Of a DNA stretch of 64,000 bases, positions 28,101-34,662 are shown one piece after another. The translations under genes were made by a program, and so were the position numbers. Each line of letters opens with the position of its first letter. The stretch's first letter is position 1. The stretch spans positions 1,922,001 through 1,986,000 of the forward strand of contig NZ_CP026681.1 of assembly GCF_002949735.1 (NCBI RefSeq), written 5' to 3'. This stretch comes from Nostoc sp. 'Peltigera membranacea cyanobiont' N6. Its GTDB lineage: Bacteria; Cyanobacteriota; Cyanobacteriia; Cyanobacteriales; Nostocaceae. The notes beneath the pieces are model-generated. The model was not told where the DNA came from. It ran no database searches and saw nothing but the letters and a program-made list of their open reading frames with translations.

Positions 28101-29219
28101 ATTACCACTTACTCCTGCTACCAGAATCTTGCCATCACCTTGCAGGGCAATGCTGTAACCGATATCGGTACTTCCCAAGTTAGTATTGACCTTGCCAGCA
28201 CTACCAAAACTGCTGTCGAGAGTACCATCACTCTTGTAACGTACCACAGCAAAGTTATTACCACTTACTCCTGCTACCAGAATCTTGCCATCACCTTGCA
28301 GGGCAATGCTGTAGGCGATATCGGTACTTCCCAAGTTAGTATTGACCTTGCCAGCACTACCAAAACTGCTGTCGAGAGTACCATCACTCTTGTAACGTAC
28401 CACAGCAAAGTTATTATTACTTACTCCTGCTACCAAAATCTTGCCATCATCTTGCAAGGCAATGCTTCTACCAATGTCAGTACTGCCCAAGTTAGTAGTG
28501 ACTTTGCCATCACTATCAAAGCTGGGATCGAGAACTACAGGTAGAATTGAAGTATAGGCTGCTATTACTTCTTGCCTAAATGCCAAATGAGGAACAATAT
28601 CTCCTGTAGAAACCTCCAGTTCCCAATCACCACCTAATGCAGCGTTCCCTGTCAAGTCATTAGAGGCCGCTACTACTGCACCTGTCAATTCGCTCAGACA
28701 GCGTATAAACAAAACACCTGGTTCTGTTTGAGCTACGTTGCAACCATACAGCAGTAGTTGTGCATCTTCACTCAAAGCATTAGCCCAACCCATCAGGTCT
28801 GCTGCGTAGTAGTTGAGGGTTTCGTAGCTGAGTTGAGTGTTGCCCAAATAAATGCACCCAGGTGCGCCGTGAGAAACAATGTGCAGGCTAGTGATTCCCT
28901 GATGAGACTCCAGCACTTGACTAATTTGCTTAATGCCATCTTGGTTGGCATCTAAAACTACAACAGAGGTATCTGGTAAAACACCCAGTACCAGACTTTG
29001 GTAATCTTCAACCTGTGGGTCAATAAAAACTATGCGGGTAGAATAAAAATCTAAAGTTGGGTTAGTACCAATATTGATAAATAATCTTTTATTTATAACA
29101 GTGTGCTTTGTCATAACTAAGTACCTGATATTGAGCAAAAATGAAAATTTTTGCAAGTAATTTATGGTAGATGCATTCAATTTAGGAATAAAATAAATTC
29201 TTTTCCTCGGTAGATACAC
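22191..29219 (-). CDS. Giant surface protein: DUF4347, delta-60 repeats, Ig/cadherin-like repeats, DUF4114
   Basis: 2342 residues. Residues about 63-215 form a DUF4347 domain (FIDPQVEDYQSLV, IVSHGAPG with His117, LLLYGCNVA with Cys160). Next are seven 52-residue delta-60 propeller repeats (FAVVRYKSDGTLDSSFG). Then come fourteen about-101-residue putative Ig/cadherin-like modules (VFNFTFPANTFTDVDAGD, LPGWLSFNA, TLTVKNTNDAPE). The C-terminus is a DUF4114 domain ending GGDKDYNDLIVRVN. This is the build of type I-secreted or surface-anchored cyanobacterial adhesin-like proteins, probably calcium-binding. The long frame starts with GTG after AAGGA. An ATG at residue 36 (29112-29114) is an equally good start. 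No classical signal peptide is evident. Confidence 0.85.
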   Translation of the reverse strand: MYLPRKRIYFIPKLNASTINYLQKFSFLLNIRYLVMTKHTVINKRLFINIGTNPTLDFYSTRIVFIDPQVEDYQSLVLGVLPDTSVVVLDANQDGIKQISQVLESHQGITSLHIVSHGAPGCIYLGNTQLSYETLNYYAADLMGWANALSEDAQLLLYGCNVAQTEPGVLFIRCLSELTGAVVAASNDLTGNAALGGDWELEVSTGDIVPHLAFRQEVIAAYTSILPVVLDPSFDSDGKVTTNLGSTDIGRSIALQDDGKILVAGVSNNNFAVVRYKSDGTLDSSFGSAGKVNTNLGSTDIAYSIALQGDGKILVAGVSGNNFAVVRYKSDGTLDSSFGSAGKVNTNLGSTDIGYSIALQGDGKILVAGVSGNNFAVVRYNSEGTLDSSFGSAGKVITNLGSTDIGYSIALQGDGKILVAGVSNNNFAVVRYKSDGTLDSSFGSAGKVITNLGGTDIGYSIALQADGKIIVAGSSSSNFAVVRYKSDGTLDSSFGSAGKVITNLGGTDIGYSVSVQADGKIIVAGSSSSNFALVRYKSDGTLDTDFNTTGIITTDIGTNSTDSAYALTQHDGTIIVAGVSANNFAVARYRVNQNPALVNEIPDQEATEDTVFNFTFPANTFTDVDAGDILTYTATLDNGDPLPGWLSFNANSKTFTGTPLNANVGSLNIKVIATDTFLAKVSDLFTLTVKNTNDAPELATAIADQEATEDTVFNFTFPANTFTDVDAGDILTYTATLDNGDPLPGWLSFNANSKTFSGTPLNANVGSLNIKVTATDTSLAKASDIFTLNVKNTNDAPELATAIADQEATEDTVFNFTFPANTFTDVDAGDILTYTATLDNGDPLPGWLSFNANSKTFTGTPLNANVGSLNIKVIATDTFLAKVSDLFTLTVKNTNDAPELATAIADQEATEDTVFNFTFPANTFTDVDAGDILTYTATLDNGDPLPGWLSFNANSKTFSGTPLNANVGSLNIKVTATDTSLAKASDIFTLNVKNTNDAPELATAIADQEATEDTVFNFTFPANTFTDVDAGDILTYTATLDNGDPLPGWLSFNANSKTFTGTPLNANVGSLNIKVTATDTSLAKVSDVFTLTVKNTNDAPELATAIADQEAIEDTVFNFTFPANTFTDVDAGDILTYTATLDNGDPLPGWLSFNANSKTFTGTPLNANVGSLNIKVTATDTSLAKASDIFTLTVKNTNDAPELATAIADQEATEDTVFNFTFPANTFTDVDAGDILTYTATLDNGDPLPGWLSFNANSKTFSGTPLNANVGSLNIKVTATDTSLAKASDIFTLNVKNTNDAPELATAIADQEATEDTVFNFTFPANTFTDVDAGDILTYTATLDNGDPLPGWLSFNANSKTFTGTPLNANVGSLNIKVTATDTSLAKVSDVFTLTVKNTNDAPELATAIADQEATEDTVFNFTFPANTFTDVDAGDILTYTATLDNGDPLPGWLSFNANSKTFTGTPLNANVGSLNIKVTATDTSLAKASDVFTLTVKNVNDPPEVVNEIADPEVTEDTVFNFTFPANSFIDIDPGDSLTYTATLENDNPLPSWLSFNAATKTFSGTPLNANVGSLNIKVTATDTSLAKASDVFTLTVKNVNDAPELVTAIADQEATEDTVFNFTFPANTFTDVDAGDILTYTATLDNGDPLPSWLSFNAATKTFSGTPLNANVANLNIKVTARDILGVPVSDDFALTVKNVNDAPELVTAIANPKVVINTQFNFTIPENTFIDIDAGDTLTYTATLENGNPLPSWLSFNTATRNFSGIPTVDNLGNQNIKVTAKDISGDEVSDVFTLTVASFNNVPIVDRAIADQKATAKTTFNFTIPENTFSDVDVQDVLTYTATLDNGDPLPSWLSFNPNELTFSGTPTNENVGSLNIKVTATDPALAQVSDVFALTVAKANNAPIVDRAIADQKATAETIFNFTIPENTFSDVDLEDTLTYTATLDNGDPLPSWLTFNANKRTFSGIPTNNNLGSLNIKVTATDPLGAGVSDDFALTVAQKTTFSIQAISLLTRITGDVFTIKNQVNGEKAKLLVNIKSNTSQEVNELGVFVVDDAEGRINGVAPGAANYTELALQRATVLLSSLAKLPNGFNPTDLTSLLEFNSESNLRFYLIPSSTTQAVLSGQTSFSQVLFSSDTNVDDKGFSLNFQNLVVKIEATDQNPPLGSGLQGKDEAELIDLRDVTQLVKAEFVVHREAAFNNFVGFYQVTDENGGIDTNGDGKADVLVGQAGYTQAAISNRVAGIDLSVPNQGTATLTGNFQPGAIFVPFIIVNAGPDAILDSNTNNDPAVYFSFLGANTDKADHIRLLGNNAFGFEDLANGGDKDYNDLIVRVNLSIA
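23190..27430. repeat. 303-bp tandem repeats coding Ig/cadherin-like modules
   Basis: Fourteen units of about 303 bp (101 codons) are in register. Those from about 24,900 to 27,330 are nearly identical, while the units at both ends are more diverged. Units at phases 26419 and 27025 are the same, as are those at 25207, 26116 and 26722, showing recent duplication in blocks. The exact multiple of three keeps an antisense 100-codon open frame in each unit. Confidence 0.95.
27450..28540. repeat. 156-bp tandem repeats coding delta-60 propeller blades
   Basis: Seven units of 52 codons repeat the sense GKVxTNLGSTDIGYSIALQ then DGKILVAGVS then FAVVRYKSDGTLDSSFG. The central units differ at only a few positions. 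Confidence 0.9.
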
Positions 29220-29528
29220 TAGTTTCCTTAATGAAGTTTCAGGAATCTGCGGAGCATAAAAAGTACCTCCAATCCTTGATGTAAAAAGGAAATATGTTGA
29301 TTAGGTAAAAAGCTTTCAAAGTCAGTTCAATCAAAGACAATTTATAAATTGATACAAAAATTTTGTCTTATTTATGTTTAAAGCTAATTTCCAACAAACT
29401 TTGTTCAGGAACTGCATACAACAAGCAATAGAGAAACAGACTTTTCAAGTTGTACTGAGTGAGTTTTTTCAAAAATGAAATAGGAGTCCTATATGATCCG
29501 GTAAGTATGGTCTAGGCGAAGACAGATT
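29220..29528. other. Intergenic region with one isolated repeat arm
   Basis: 309 bp between divergent genes. TTCAAAAATGAAATAGGAGTCCTATA (in two parts, 29469-29493) is a single arm of the family seen at 33843-33993 and 21918-22172. The rest is AT-rich and should contain promoters of both genes. Confidence 0.55.
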
Positions 29529-30677
29529 ATGACGCAAACAATTTCAATCAACGACTCTGGGCGCTTGCAACTCACACCACTAGAAATCCCATCTCGTCTA
29601 CTGTTAGGGCCAGGGCCATCAAATGCCCATCCCACAGTTCTCCAAGCAATGAATACCCCACCAGTTGGTCATCTTGACCCAACTTTTCTCGCACTCATGG
29701 ATGAAATTCAGTCATTGCTACGCTACGTATGGCAGACAGAAAACCCACTCACCATTGCAGTCAGTGGTACGGGAACAGCTGCAATGGAAGCAACGATCGC
29801 TAATGCTGTTGAACCTGGTAATGTAGTTTTGATTGGTGCAGCTGGTTATTTTGGTAATCGTCTCGTAGATATGGCTGGACGTTATGGTGCTGATGTACGA
29901 ACCATTACCAAACCTTGGGGACAAGTCTTCAACCTAGATGAACTCAAGACTGCCTTAGAAACTCATCGTCCGGCTATTTTAGCTCTAGTTCATGCCGAAA
30001 CTTCCACGGGCGCACGGCAACCCTTAGAAGGAGTCGCTGATTTGTGTCGTGAATTTGGCACTTTGCTGCTGGTGGATACTGTGACAAGTTTGGGTGGCGT
30101 TCCATTATTTTTGGATGCTTGGGGAGTTGACTTAGCCTATAGTTGTAGCCAAAAAGGGTTGGGTTGTCCGCCTGGTGCTTCGCCTTTTACTATGAGTGCG
30201 CGTGCAGTTGAGAAATTGCAACAGCGCCCAACAAAGGTTGCAAACTGGTATTTGGATATGTCGTTACTGGGTAAGTATTGGGGCGCTGAACGCACCTATC
30301 ACCACACAGCACCGATTAATTTATATTACGCATTGCGGGAAGCACTACGTTTGCTTGCAGAAGAGGGATTAGCAAACTCCTGGCAAAGGCATCAGAAAAA
30401 CGTAGAGTATCTCTGGGAAGGGCTGGAGAATTTAGGACTGAGTATGCACGTTAAACAAGAGTATAGACTACCAACCCTTACCACTGTTTGTATTCCAGCA
30501 GGAGTAGATGGGAAAGCGATCGCACAAAAGTTACTCAATGAACATAATATTGAGATTGGTGGTGGTCTTGGCGAACTCGCTGGTAAAGTCTGGCGCGTGG
30601 GATTGATGGGCTTTAATAGTCGAAAGGAAAGTGTTGACCAACTTTTAGCAGCACTGCGGCAGGTTTTGCCTAAGTAG
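29529..30677 (+). CDS. Alanine/serine-glyoxylate aminotransferase family (class V, PLP)
   Basis: 382 residues. LLLGPGPSNAHPTVLQAM and GHLDPTFLALMDEI at the N-terminus, VSGTGTAAMEA, HAETSTGARQPLEG, LLLVDTVTSLGG and the PLP-lysine loop YSCSQKGLGCPPG identify a class V aminotransferase of the alanine/serine-glyoxylate group. In cyanobacteria the role is most likely photorespiratory conversion of glyoxylate to glycine. The same family was long mislabelled as soluble hydrogenase small subunit. A hairpin follows the stop. Confidence 0.88.
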   Translation: MTQTISINDSGRLQLTPLEIPSRLLLGPGPSNAHPTVLQAMNTPPVGHLDPTFLALMDEIQSLLRYVWQTENPLTIAVSGTGTAAMEATIANAVEPGNVVLIGAAGYFGNRLVDMAGRYGADVRTITKPWGQVFNLDELKTALETHRPAILALVHAETSTGARQPLEGVADLCREFGTLLLVDTVTSLGGVPLFLDAWGVDLAYSCSQKGLGCPPGASPFTMSARAVEKLQQRPTKVANWYLDMSLLGKYWGAERTYHHTAPINLYYALREALRLLAEEGLANSWQRHQKNVEYLWEGLENLGLSMHVKQEYRLPTLTTVCIPAGVDGKAIAQKLLNEHNIEIGGGLGELAGKVWRVGLMGFNSRKESVDQLLAALRQVLPK

Positions 30678-30691
30678 TTTTTCGGCTAAAC

Positions 30692-30723
30692 AAGTGCGTT
30701 AACGGTAGCTTAACGCACTTTGT
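30692..30723 (+). terminator. Hairpin terminator candidate after the aminotransferase gene
   Basis: AAGTGCGTTAA (30692-30702) and TTAACGCACTT (30710-30720) form a perfect 11-bp stem with a 7-nt loop, followed by TGT. The stem is strong, but the U-tract is short. Confidence 0.5.
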
Positions 30724-30745
30724 CTGGCGCTACAATTATCGAAAC

Positions 30746-30923
30746 AGAATTCAGGAGTCAGGAGTCAGAATGGGCTAAACGCCCCGCTATCGCTAACACA
30801 ATGAATTTTGTACGACTGGCGGATAGCGCCGATGGCAAGCGAGTCCGCGTACCCCTGCGGGGAAGCAAGCTACGCGCAGCGTCTTGTAGAGAGGGTCTTG
30901 ATTCTGACTTCTGAATTCTTCTT
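30746..30923. repeat. Palindromic element with GAATTCAGGAGTCAG ends
   Basis: The left end is AGAATTCAGGAGTCAGGAGT and the right end ATTCTGACTTCTGAATTCTT, which are inverted copies. The GC-rich interior includes CTGCGGGGAAGCAAGCTACG followed by CGCAGCGT, which also occurs near 34042-34069. A shorter copy lies at 15401-15473. A 64-codon open frame across it is not a gene. Confidence 0.7.
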
Positions 30924-30979
30924 CAACGAGTTATAAAACTTTCAATACGCTACAACAGAAAAAACCCTCTGCTAAACCT

Positions 30980-31384
30980 GTGAAAAAAAGAGTAACACTC
31001 ACCTTCCCGAAACGCGCTGTGCAAATGCCAGTCACTTATGTACTGGCCAAAGAGTTCAACGTCGCTGCCAATATTATCCGCGCCCAAGTTGCCCCAAATC
31101 AAATTGGCAAACTGGTAGTGGAACTAGCTGGAGATATCGATCAATTAGATGCCGCTATCGAATGGATGCGATCGCGGCATGTTAATGTTTCTTATACTTT
31201 AGGCGAAATTGCGATCGATGAGGATGTGTGTGTCCATTGCGGCTTGTGTACTGGGGTTTGTCCTACTGAAGCCCTGACTCTCCACCCTGAGACGTATAAA
31301 CTGACATTCACGCGATCGCGTTGTATTGTCTGCGAACAGTGTATCCCCACTTGTCCCGTACAAGCAATCTCTACTAACCTTTAA
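30980..31384 (+). CDS. NIL-domain protein with two 4Fe-4S clusters
   Basis: 134 residues. Residues 1-75 form a NIL domain (KRVTLTFPKRAVQMPVTYVL, VELAGDIDQLDAAIEWM). Residues about 78-132 are a bacterial ferredoxin fold with two clusters: CVHCGLCTGVCPTEAL and CIVCEQCIPTCPVQAI. NIL domains are the small ligand-binding modules of methionine ABC ATPases, and NIL-ferredoxin fusions are linked by family studies to sulfur-amino-acid metabolism. The exact partner is unknown. The start is GTG and the gene stands alone on its strand. Confidence 0.8.
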   Translation: MKKRVTLTFPKRAVQMPVTYVLAKEFNVAANIIRAQVAPNQIGKLVVELAGDIDQLDAAIEWMRSRHVNVSYTLGEIAIDEDVCVHCGLCTGVCPTEALTLHPETYKLTFTRSRCIVCEQCIPTCPVQAISTNL

Positions 31385-31400
31385 CAATCCAAAATCGATC

Positions 31401-32471
31401 CTATTCCAGCTTAAACACATCTGCTAATACACCACCATCACCCACCAACCTAGTTTTGGCTGGAGAGTCATAAACCACCAATAGCGAAGGTATACCAGCT
31501 ACATCCTGAAACAGCGCCATTCCTTCAGCACGATCTTCCCGGTTTCCATAGGGAATATCTTGTACAAAATCTGGATTGCTGAAGATATTTTCTCGTAAGT
31601 TAACACCATTTGTCCAACGATACACTTGCATGGGCCCATCTAAATCCATCGTTGGGCCGGCTAAAATCAACAAATCTTTTCCATCTACACACAAATCCCG
31701 AATTCCCAAGCCATTCAACCAGATAAAATGCTTTTTATATAACTCCTTCGCTTCTCCAATTTGCCGCAGTTTTAGAATTCCAGCGCTAGAATCTTCTAAC
31801 TCAATTTCCAGTATCACAGCCCAACCCCGCAATACAGGCCCACGCAAACCCAAAAAAATCCGGTTTTGATAAACACCTATTCCTTCAATATCAAAACCAT
31901 TATCTTTTCCTGGAATTAATGCTTTGATAAACAAGCCTAAATGGGGATCGTCTGCCAAAGCTGTCATCAGCAAATTACCCTGTTCCGTTATCTCTAGTTT
32001 AGCAGCACTCAACTGCACATCTGGATTTTGGGGATGTGGGTAAGATGAGAATAACTTCCCGTCTATTAAAGGAATCCGTCCTAAGACGTAACGATTAGGT
32101 TCTGACTCAATTTTTGCCAGCCTTTTAAAGTTTTGGACATCAGTCTTATCATCGAGTTTGGGTTTTTTACGTTTGTAGCTATGAGAACCAACAAACCATA
32201 GATAATCATCAGTGTAAGCAAGTCCTTCTATATCAACTTCTTGATTTTCTGGTGCAGGTAAGTCGATGAATTCTGCTACTCTAAATTGTTGATGCTCTGT
32301 AAATTTATCAGTATCAGCTAAAGATAGCCGCTCAATAGTTGAGGTTTCATCTGACCCTAACCATAAATACTTCTGATGTGTTAGCAGCACTGCTGATAAG
32401 TCTTCTCTATGTTCTTTAAAATTATCTACAAAAGTCAATAAAACTTGATTACACAAATGTGAGTTTGACAT
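31401..32471 (-). CDS. DUF3616 family protein
   Basis: 356 residues, cytoplasmic, without signal peptide. It has beta-rich segments such as HQKYLWLGSDETSTIERLSL, DIEGLAYTDDYLWFVGSHSY, GFDIEGIGVYQNRIFLGLRG and LNGLGIRDLCVDGKDLLILA, a pattern suggesting a beta-propeller and matching DUF3616. Function is unknown. It converges with the NIL-ferredoxin gene with 16 bp between stops. Confidence 0.75.
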   Translation of the reverse strand: MSNSHLCNQVLLTFVDNFKEHREDLSAVLLTHQKYLWLGSDETSTIERLSLADTDKFTEHQQFRVAEFIDLPAPENQEVDIEGLAYTDDYLWFVGSHSYKRKKPKLDDKTDVQNFKRLAKIESEPNRYVLGRIPLIDGKLFSSYPHPQNPDVQLSAAKLEITEQGNLLMTALADDPHLGLFIKALIPGKDNGFDIEGIGVYQNRIFLGLRGPVLRGWAVILEIELEDSSAGILKLRQIGEAKELYKKHFIWLNGLGIRDLCVDGKDLLILAGPTMDLDGPMQVYRWTNGVNLRENIFSNPDFVQDIPYGNREDRAEGMALFQDVAGIPSLLVVYDSPAKTRLVGDGGVLADVFKLE

Positions 32472-32596
32472 TTTAAATCATCTTCATGGTTACAAAAAGA
32501 TTAATCATGATATCATAATAAATAATTTAATGTCATCTCAATATTTTTAGAAGCTATCGTACATATCAAATTGCAACGAGTAAGTCTGCTCCTTAC

Positions 32597-32649
32597 CTAT
32601 TGATAGATGCTGCATATTTAGAGAGAAAATATGCAGCATCTACCAATAG
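32597..32649. repeat. Long hairpin upstream of the CHAD gene
   Basis: CTATTGATAGATGCTGCATA and its partner TATGCAGCATCTACCAATAG form a 23-bp nearly perfect stem around a short loop. It could be a regulatory hairpin or a small mobile repeat. No U-tract follows. Confidence 0.55.
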
Positions 32650-32771
32650 TTATAATAAAAACTTTCAATTCTCAGGGACGAAAAAATATAACAATACTAT
32701 TAGATGAGATCCAAACTTTTAACTAATGTTATTATGCAATAACCTCATGAGGTATGTCATTAAGATAAATT

Positions 32772-33755
32772 ATGAAATTAGCTACAAAACCCACGGTAAA
32801 AACTCTAGGGGACTACGCCTACCAAGCGATTCAAAAACACGTTAAGAAAACCTGGAAGTGGGAAAAATCAGTAAAGAAAGACGAAGATCCAGAAGCACTG
32901 CATCAAATGCGAGTGGGGATGCGTCGCTTAAGGACAGCTGTAACTAGGTTTGAGCTAGCGTTAGATTTGTCGAAACCAGTCAGCGATAAAAATATCGGTA
33001 AAATAGCCCGTCGTCTTGGTAATCTCCGAGATTTAGATGTACTCAAAGAAAGTTTGGAAAACAATTACAAACCAAAATTACCCCGCAAAGAACAAGAATC
33101 TCTACAAACAGCTTTCACGGCTTTAGCTAAACAACGTGAAGATGTACTATCGAGTGTGCAGAAAACGTTAAAAGATGAATCTTACAAGTCTTTAAAAGAG
33201 ACATTAGATAAGTGGTTGGATAAACCAAGTTATCTACCTTTGGCATCTATTACTATTCAGCAAGTACTACCAGATTTACTTTTACCAGAAGTTAGTAACT
33301 TCTTACTGCATCCAGGTTGGTTAGTTGGCACTCAATTTGTCGATTCAGAACTGAAGATCCAGAAAAACTGGGAACCAGAAAAGATCGAAAAACAATTGAC
33401 AACAGAAGGCGAAATTCTTCATAGTTTGCGAAAAGAGGCTAAACGCATCCGCTACCAGATGGAGTTATTTACTGACTTATATGGCGAGTCTTACGAAGCT
33501 TATCTTACAGAAGTGAAAAGTATCCAAGAAATTTTGGGTACGATGCAAGATAGTGCAGTCTTAACTGACTGGCTTGCAAATGTATTCAAATCAGAAATTC
33601 AGACTGAGTTGCCTACTCTTGCTACTTTGCTAACTGAAAATCGTTACCAGTCGTGGCAGCAGTGGCAGCCTTTGCAAGAACGGTATCTGAAAGCTGAAAC
33701 TAGGCATAGCTTTCATTTAACAATACTGCACCCGCTTTCAGGAGTAATAAATTAA
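32772..33755 (+). CDS. CHAD domain protein
   Basis: 327 residues, helical and Lys/Arg-rich. Two halves contain the conserved histidines of the CHAD domain: EALHQMRVGMRRLRTAVTRF near residue 43, RLGNLRDLDVL, and LHSLRKEAKRIRYQMELF near residue 218. CHAD domains bind inorganic polyphosphate and often locate proteins to polyphosphate granules. No CYTH triphosphatase domain is fused here. Confidence 0.85.
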   Translation: MKLATKPTVKTLGDYAYQAIQKHVKKTWKWEKSVKKDEDPEALHQMRVGMRRLRTAVTRFELALDLSKPVSDKNIGKIARRLGNLRDLDVLKESLENNYKPKLPRKEQESLQTAFTALAKQREDVLSSVQKTLKDESYKSLKETLDKWLDKPSYLPLASITIQQVLPDLLLPEVSNFLLHPGWLVGTQFVDSELKIQKNWEPEKIEKQLTTEGEILHSLRKEAKRIRYQMELFTDLYGESYEAYLTEVKSIQEILGTMQDSAVLTDWLANVFKSEIQTELPTLATLLTENRYQSWQQWQPLQERYLKAETRHSFHLTILHPLSGVIN

Positions 33756-33842
33756 AAGATTAAACTTCTTAGCTCAGAATTTAGACTAGTTCCTATCAGT
33801 CTCAGAGTCAATTCTGAGGCTGATAGCTAAGTTTAATTTATA

Positions 33843-33993
33843 TATAGGAATCCGGTTTGATTTCTGAAAAGATACGTAGGGTGTGTTAGCGACAGCGTAA
33901 CGCACGAAACCCTTGATAGTGGTGCGTTATGAACTTCGTTCTAACACACCCTACATACCTAATTTTGTTCAAAAATCAAATAGGAGTCCTATA
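33843..33993. repeat. Complete copy of the TATAGGA-TCC...TTTGATTT palindromic element
   Basis: The left arm TATAGGAATCCGGTTTGATT and the inverted right arm TATAGGACTCCTATTTGATT enclose the palindrome GTAGGGTGTGTTAGCG...TCTAACACACCCTAC. It is about 151 bp and non-coding. It is the cleanest of the copies in this window. Confidence 0.7.
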
Positions 33994-34029
33994 CGAGATT
34001 GTGACTTACCCCGAAGGATAAAAAATGAA

Positions 34030-34110
34030 CCGCATACCTCTGCGGGGAAGCAAGCTACGCGCAGCGTTTCGTTAGAGAAGGACACATAGACGCGGCGCAG
34101 GGTAGGACAC
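34030..34110. repeat. GC-rich dispersed repeat segment
   Basis: CTGCGGGGAAGCAAGCTACG followed by CGCAGCGT matches the interior of 30746-30923, with HIP-like GC-rich flanks in otherwise AT-rich DNA. Confidence 0.55.
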
Positions 34111-34662
34111 AAAGGCAAGAGGATTGAAAAGGGTTTTTGCATCACTCCCGTTTATTTTTGCCAAATTGGGATGATTCCCTGAACCTATCCCACTATTCTA
34201 AAAATCCCTAGTTCTTTTTGTAAAATTGATATCTATAAAGAATCTGGCGATAAATAAAGACGGGTTGCAGCCCGTCTAAATAGCTTGAAAGTGCAAATAC
34301 ACCTTGTATTAGGACTGAAGATAACACGGTTAATTTTTTTAGGGCTGCCAATTTGCCAAATCATAAAAAGAATAAATTTTAGAACCGTCGCAAAAATCCT
34401 GAGATTTCCGACTAAATCATTCACCCACGCATGTTTGAAGATTTGCGGGAATTGCGATGTCTGAAGACAAGCCCGGAGTTTCAGAGTCCCCTCCAGTCTA
34501 AAAGCAGTAATAATTCTCCTCAAAAAGTATTGCTTTGTCTAAATAAGTCATAGTAGAGGTTATAGCTACTGGATACAGAAGCTTCTCTAATATGCTGTCA
34601 GGCTGGTTCACCTTTACATGAACTTAGCCAGCAACGATAATCAAGGTTTATAAGTATCAAAT

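Larger units (their letters stand above)
33756..34662. other. Gene-free region with several repeats
   Basis: 907 bp. It has the element at 33843-33993, a GC-rich repeat segment near 34030-34110, and the small palindrome GACGGGTTGCAGCCCGTC near 34258. A 96-codon minus-strand frame at 34233-34523 has no family features and is not called. Confidence 0.55.

Noticed and set aside
23995..28544. Series of 100-codon plus-strand frames and a 367-codon frame opposite the giant gene
   Set aside because: They repeat at exactly 303 or 156 bp and are antisense images of the tandem repeats.
30720..30914. 64-codon frame after the aminotransferase gene
   Set aside because: It lies across a dispersed palindromic repeat that has other copies in the window.
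34233..34523. 96-codon minus-strand frame
   Set aside because: No recognisable domain, no good start context, and placed in a repeat-rich spacer.
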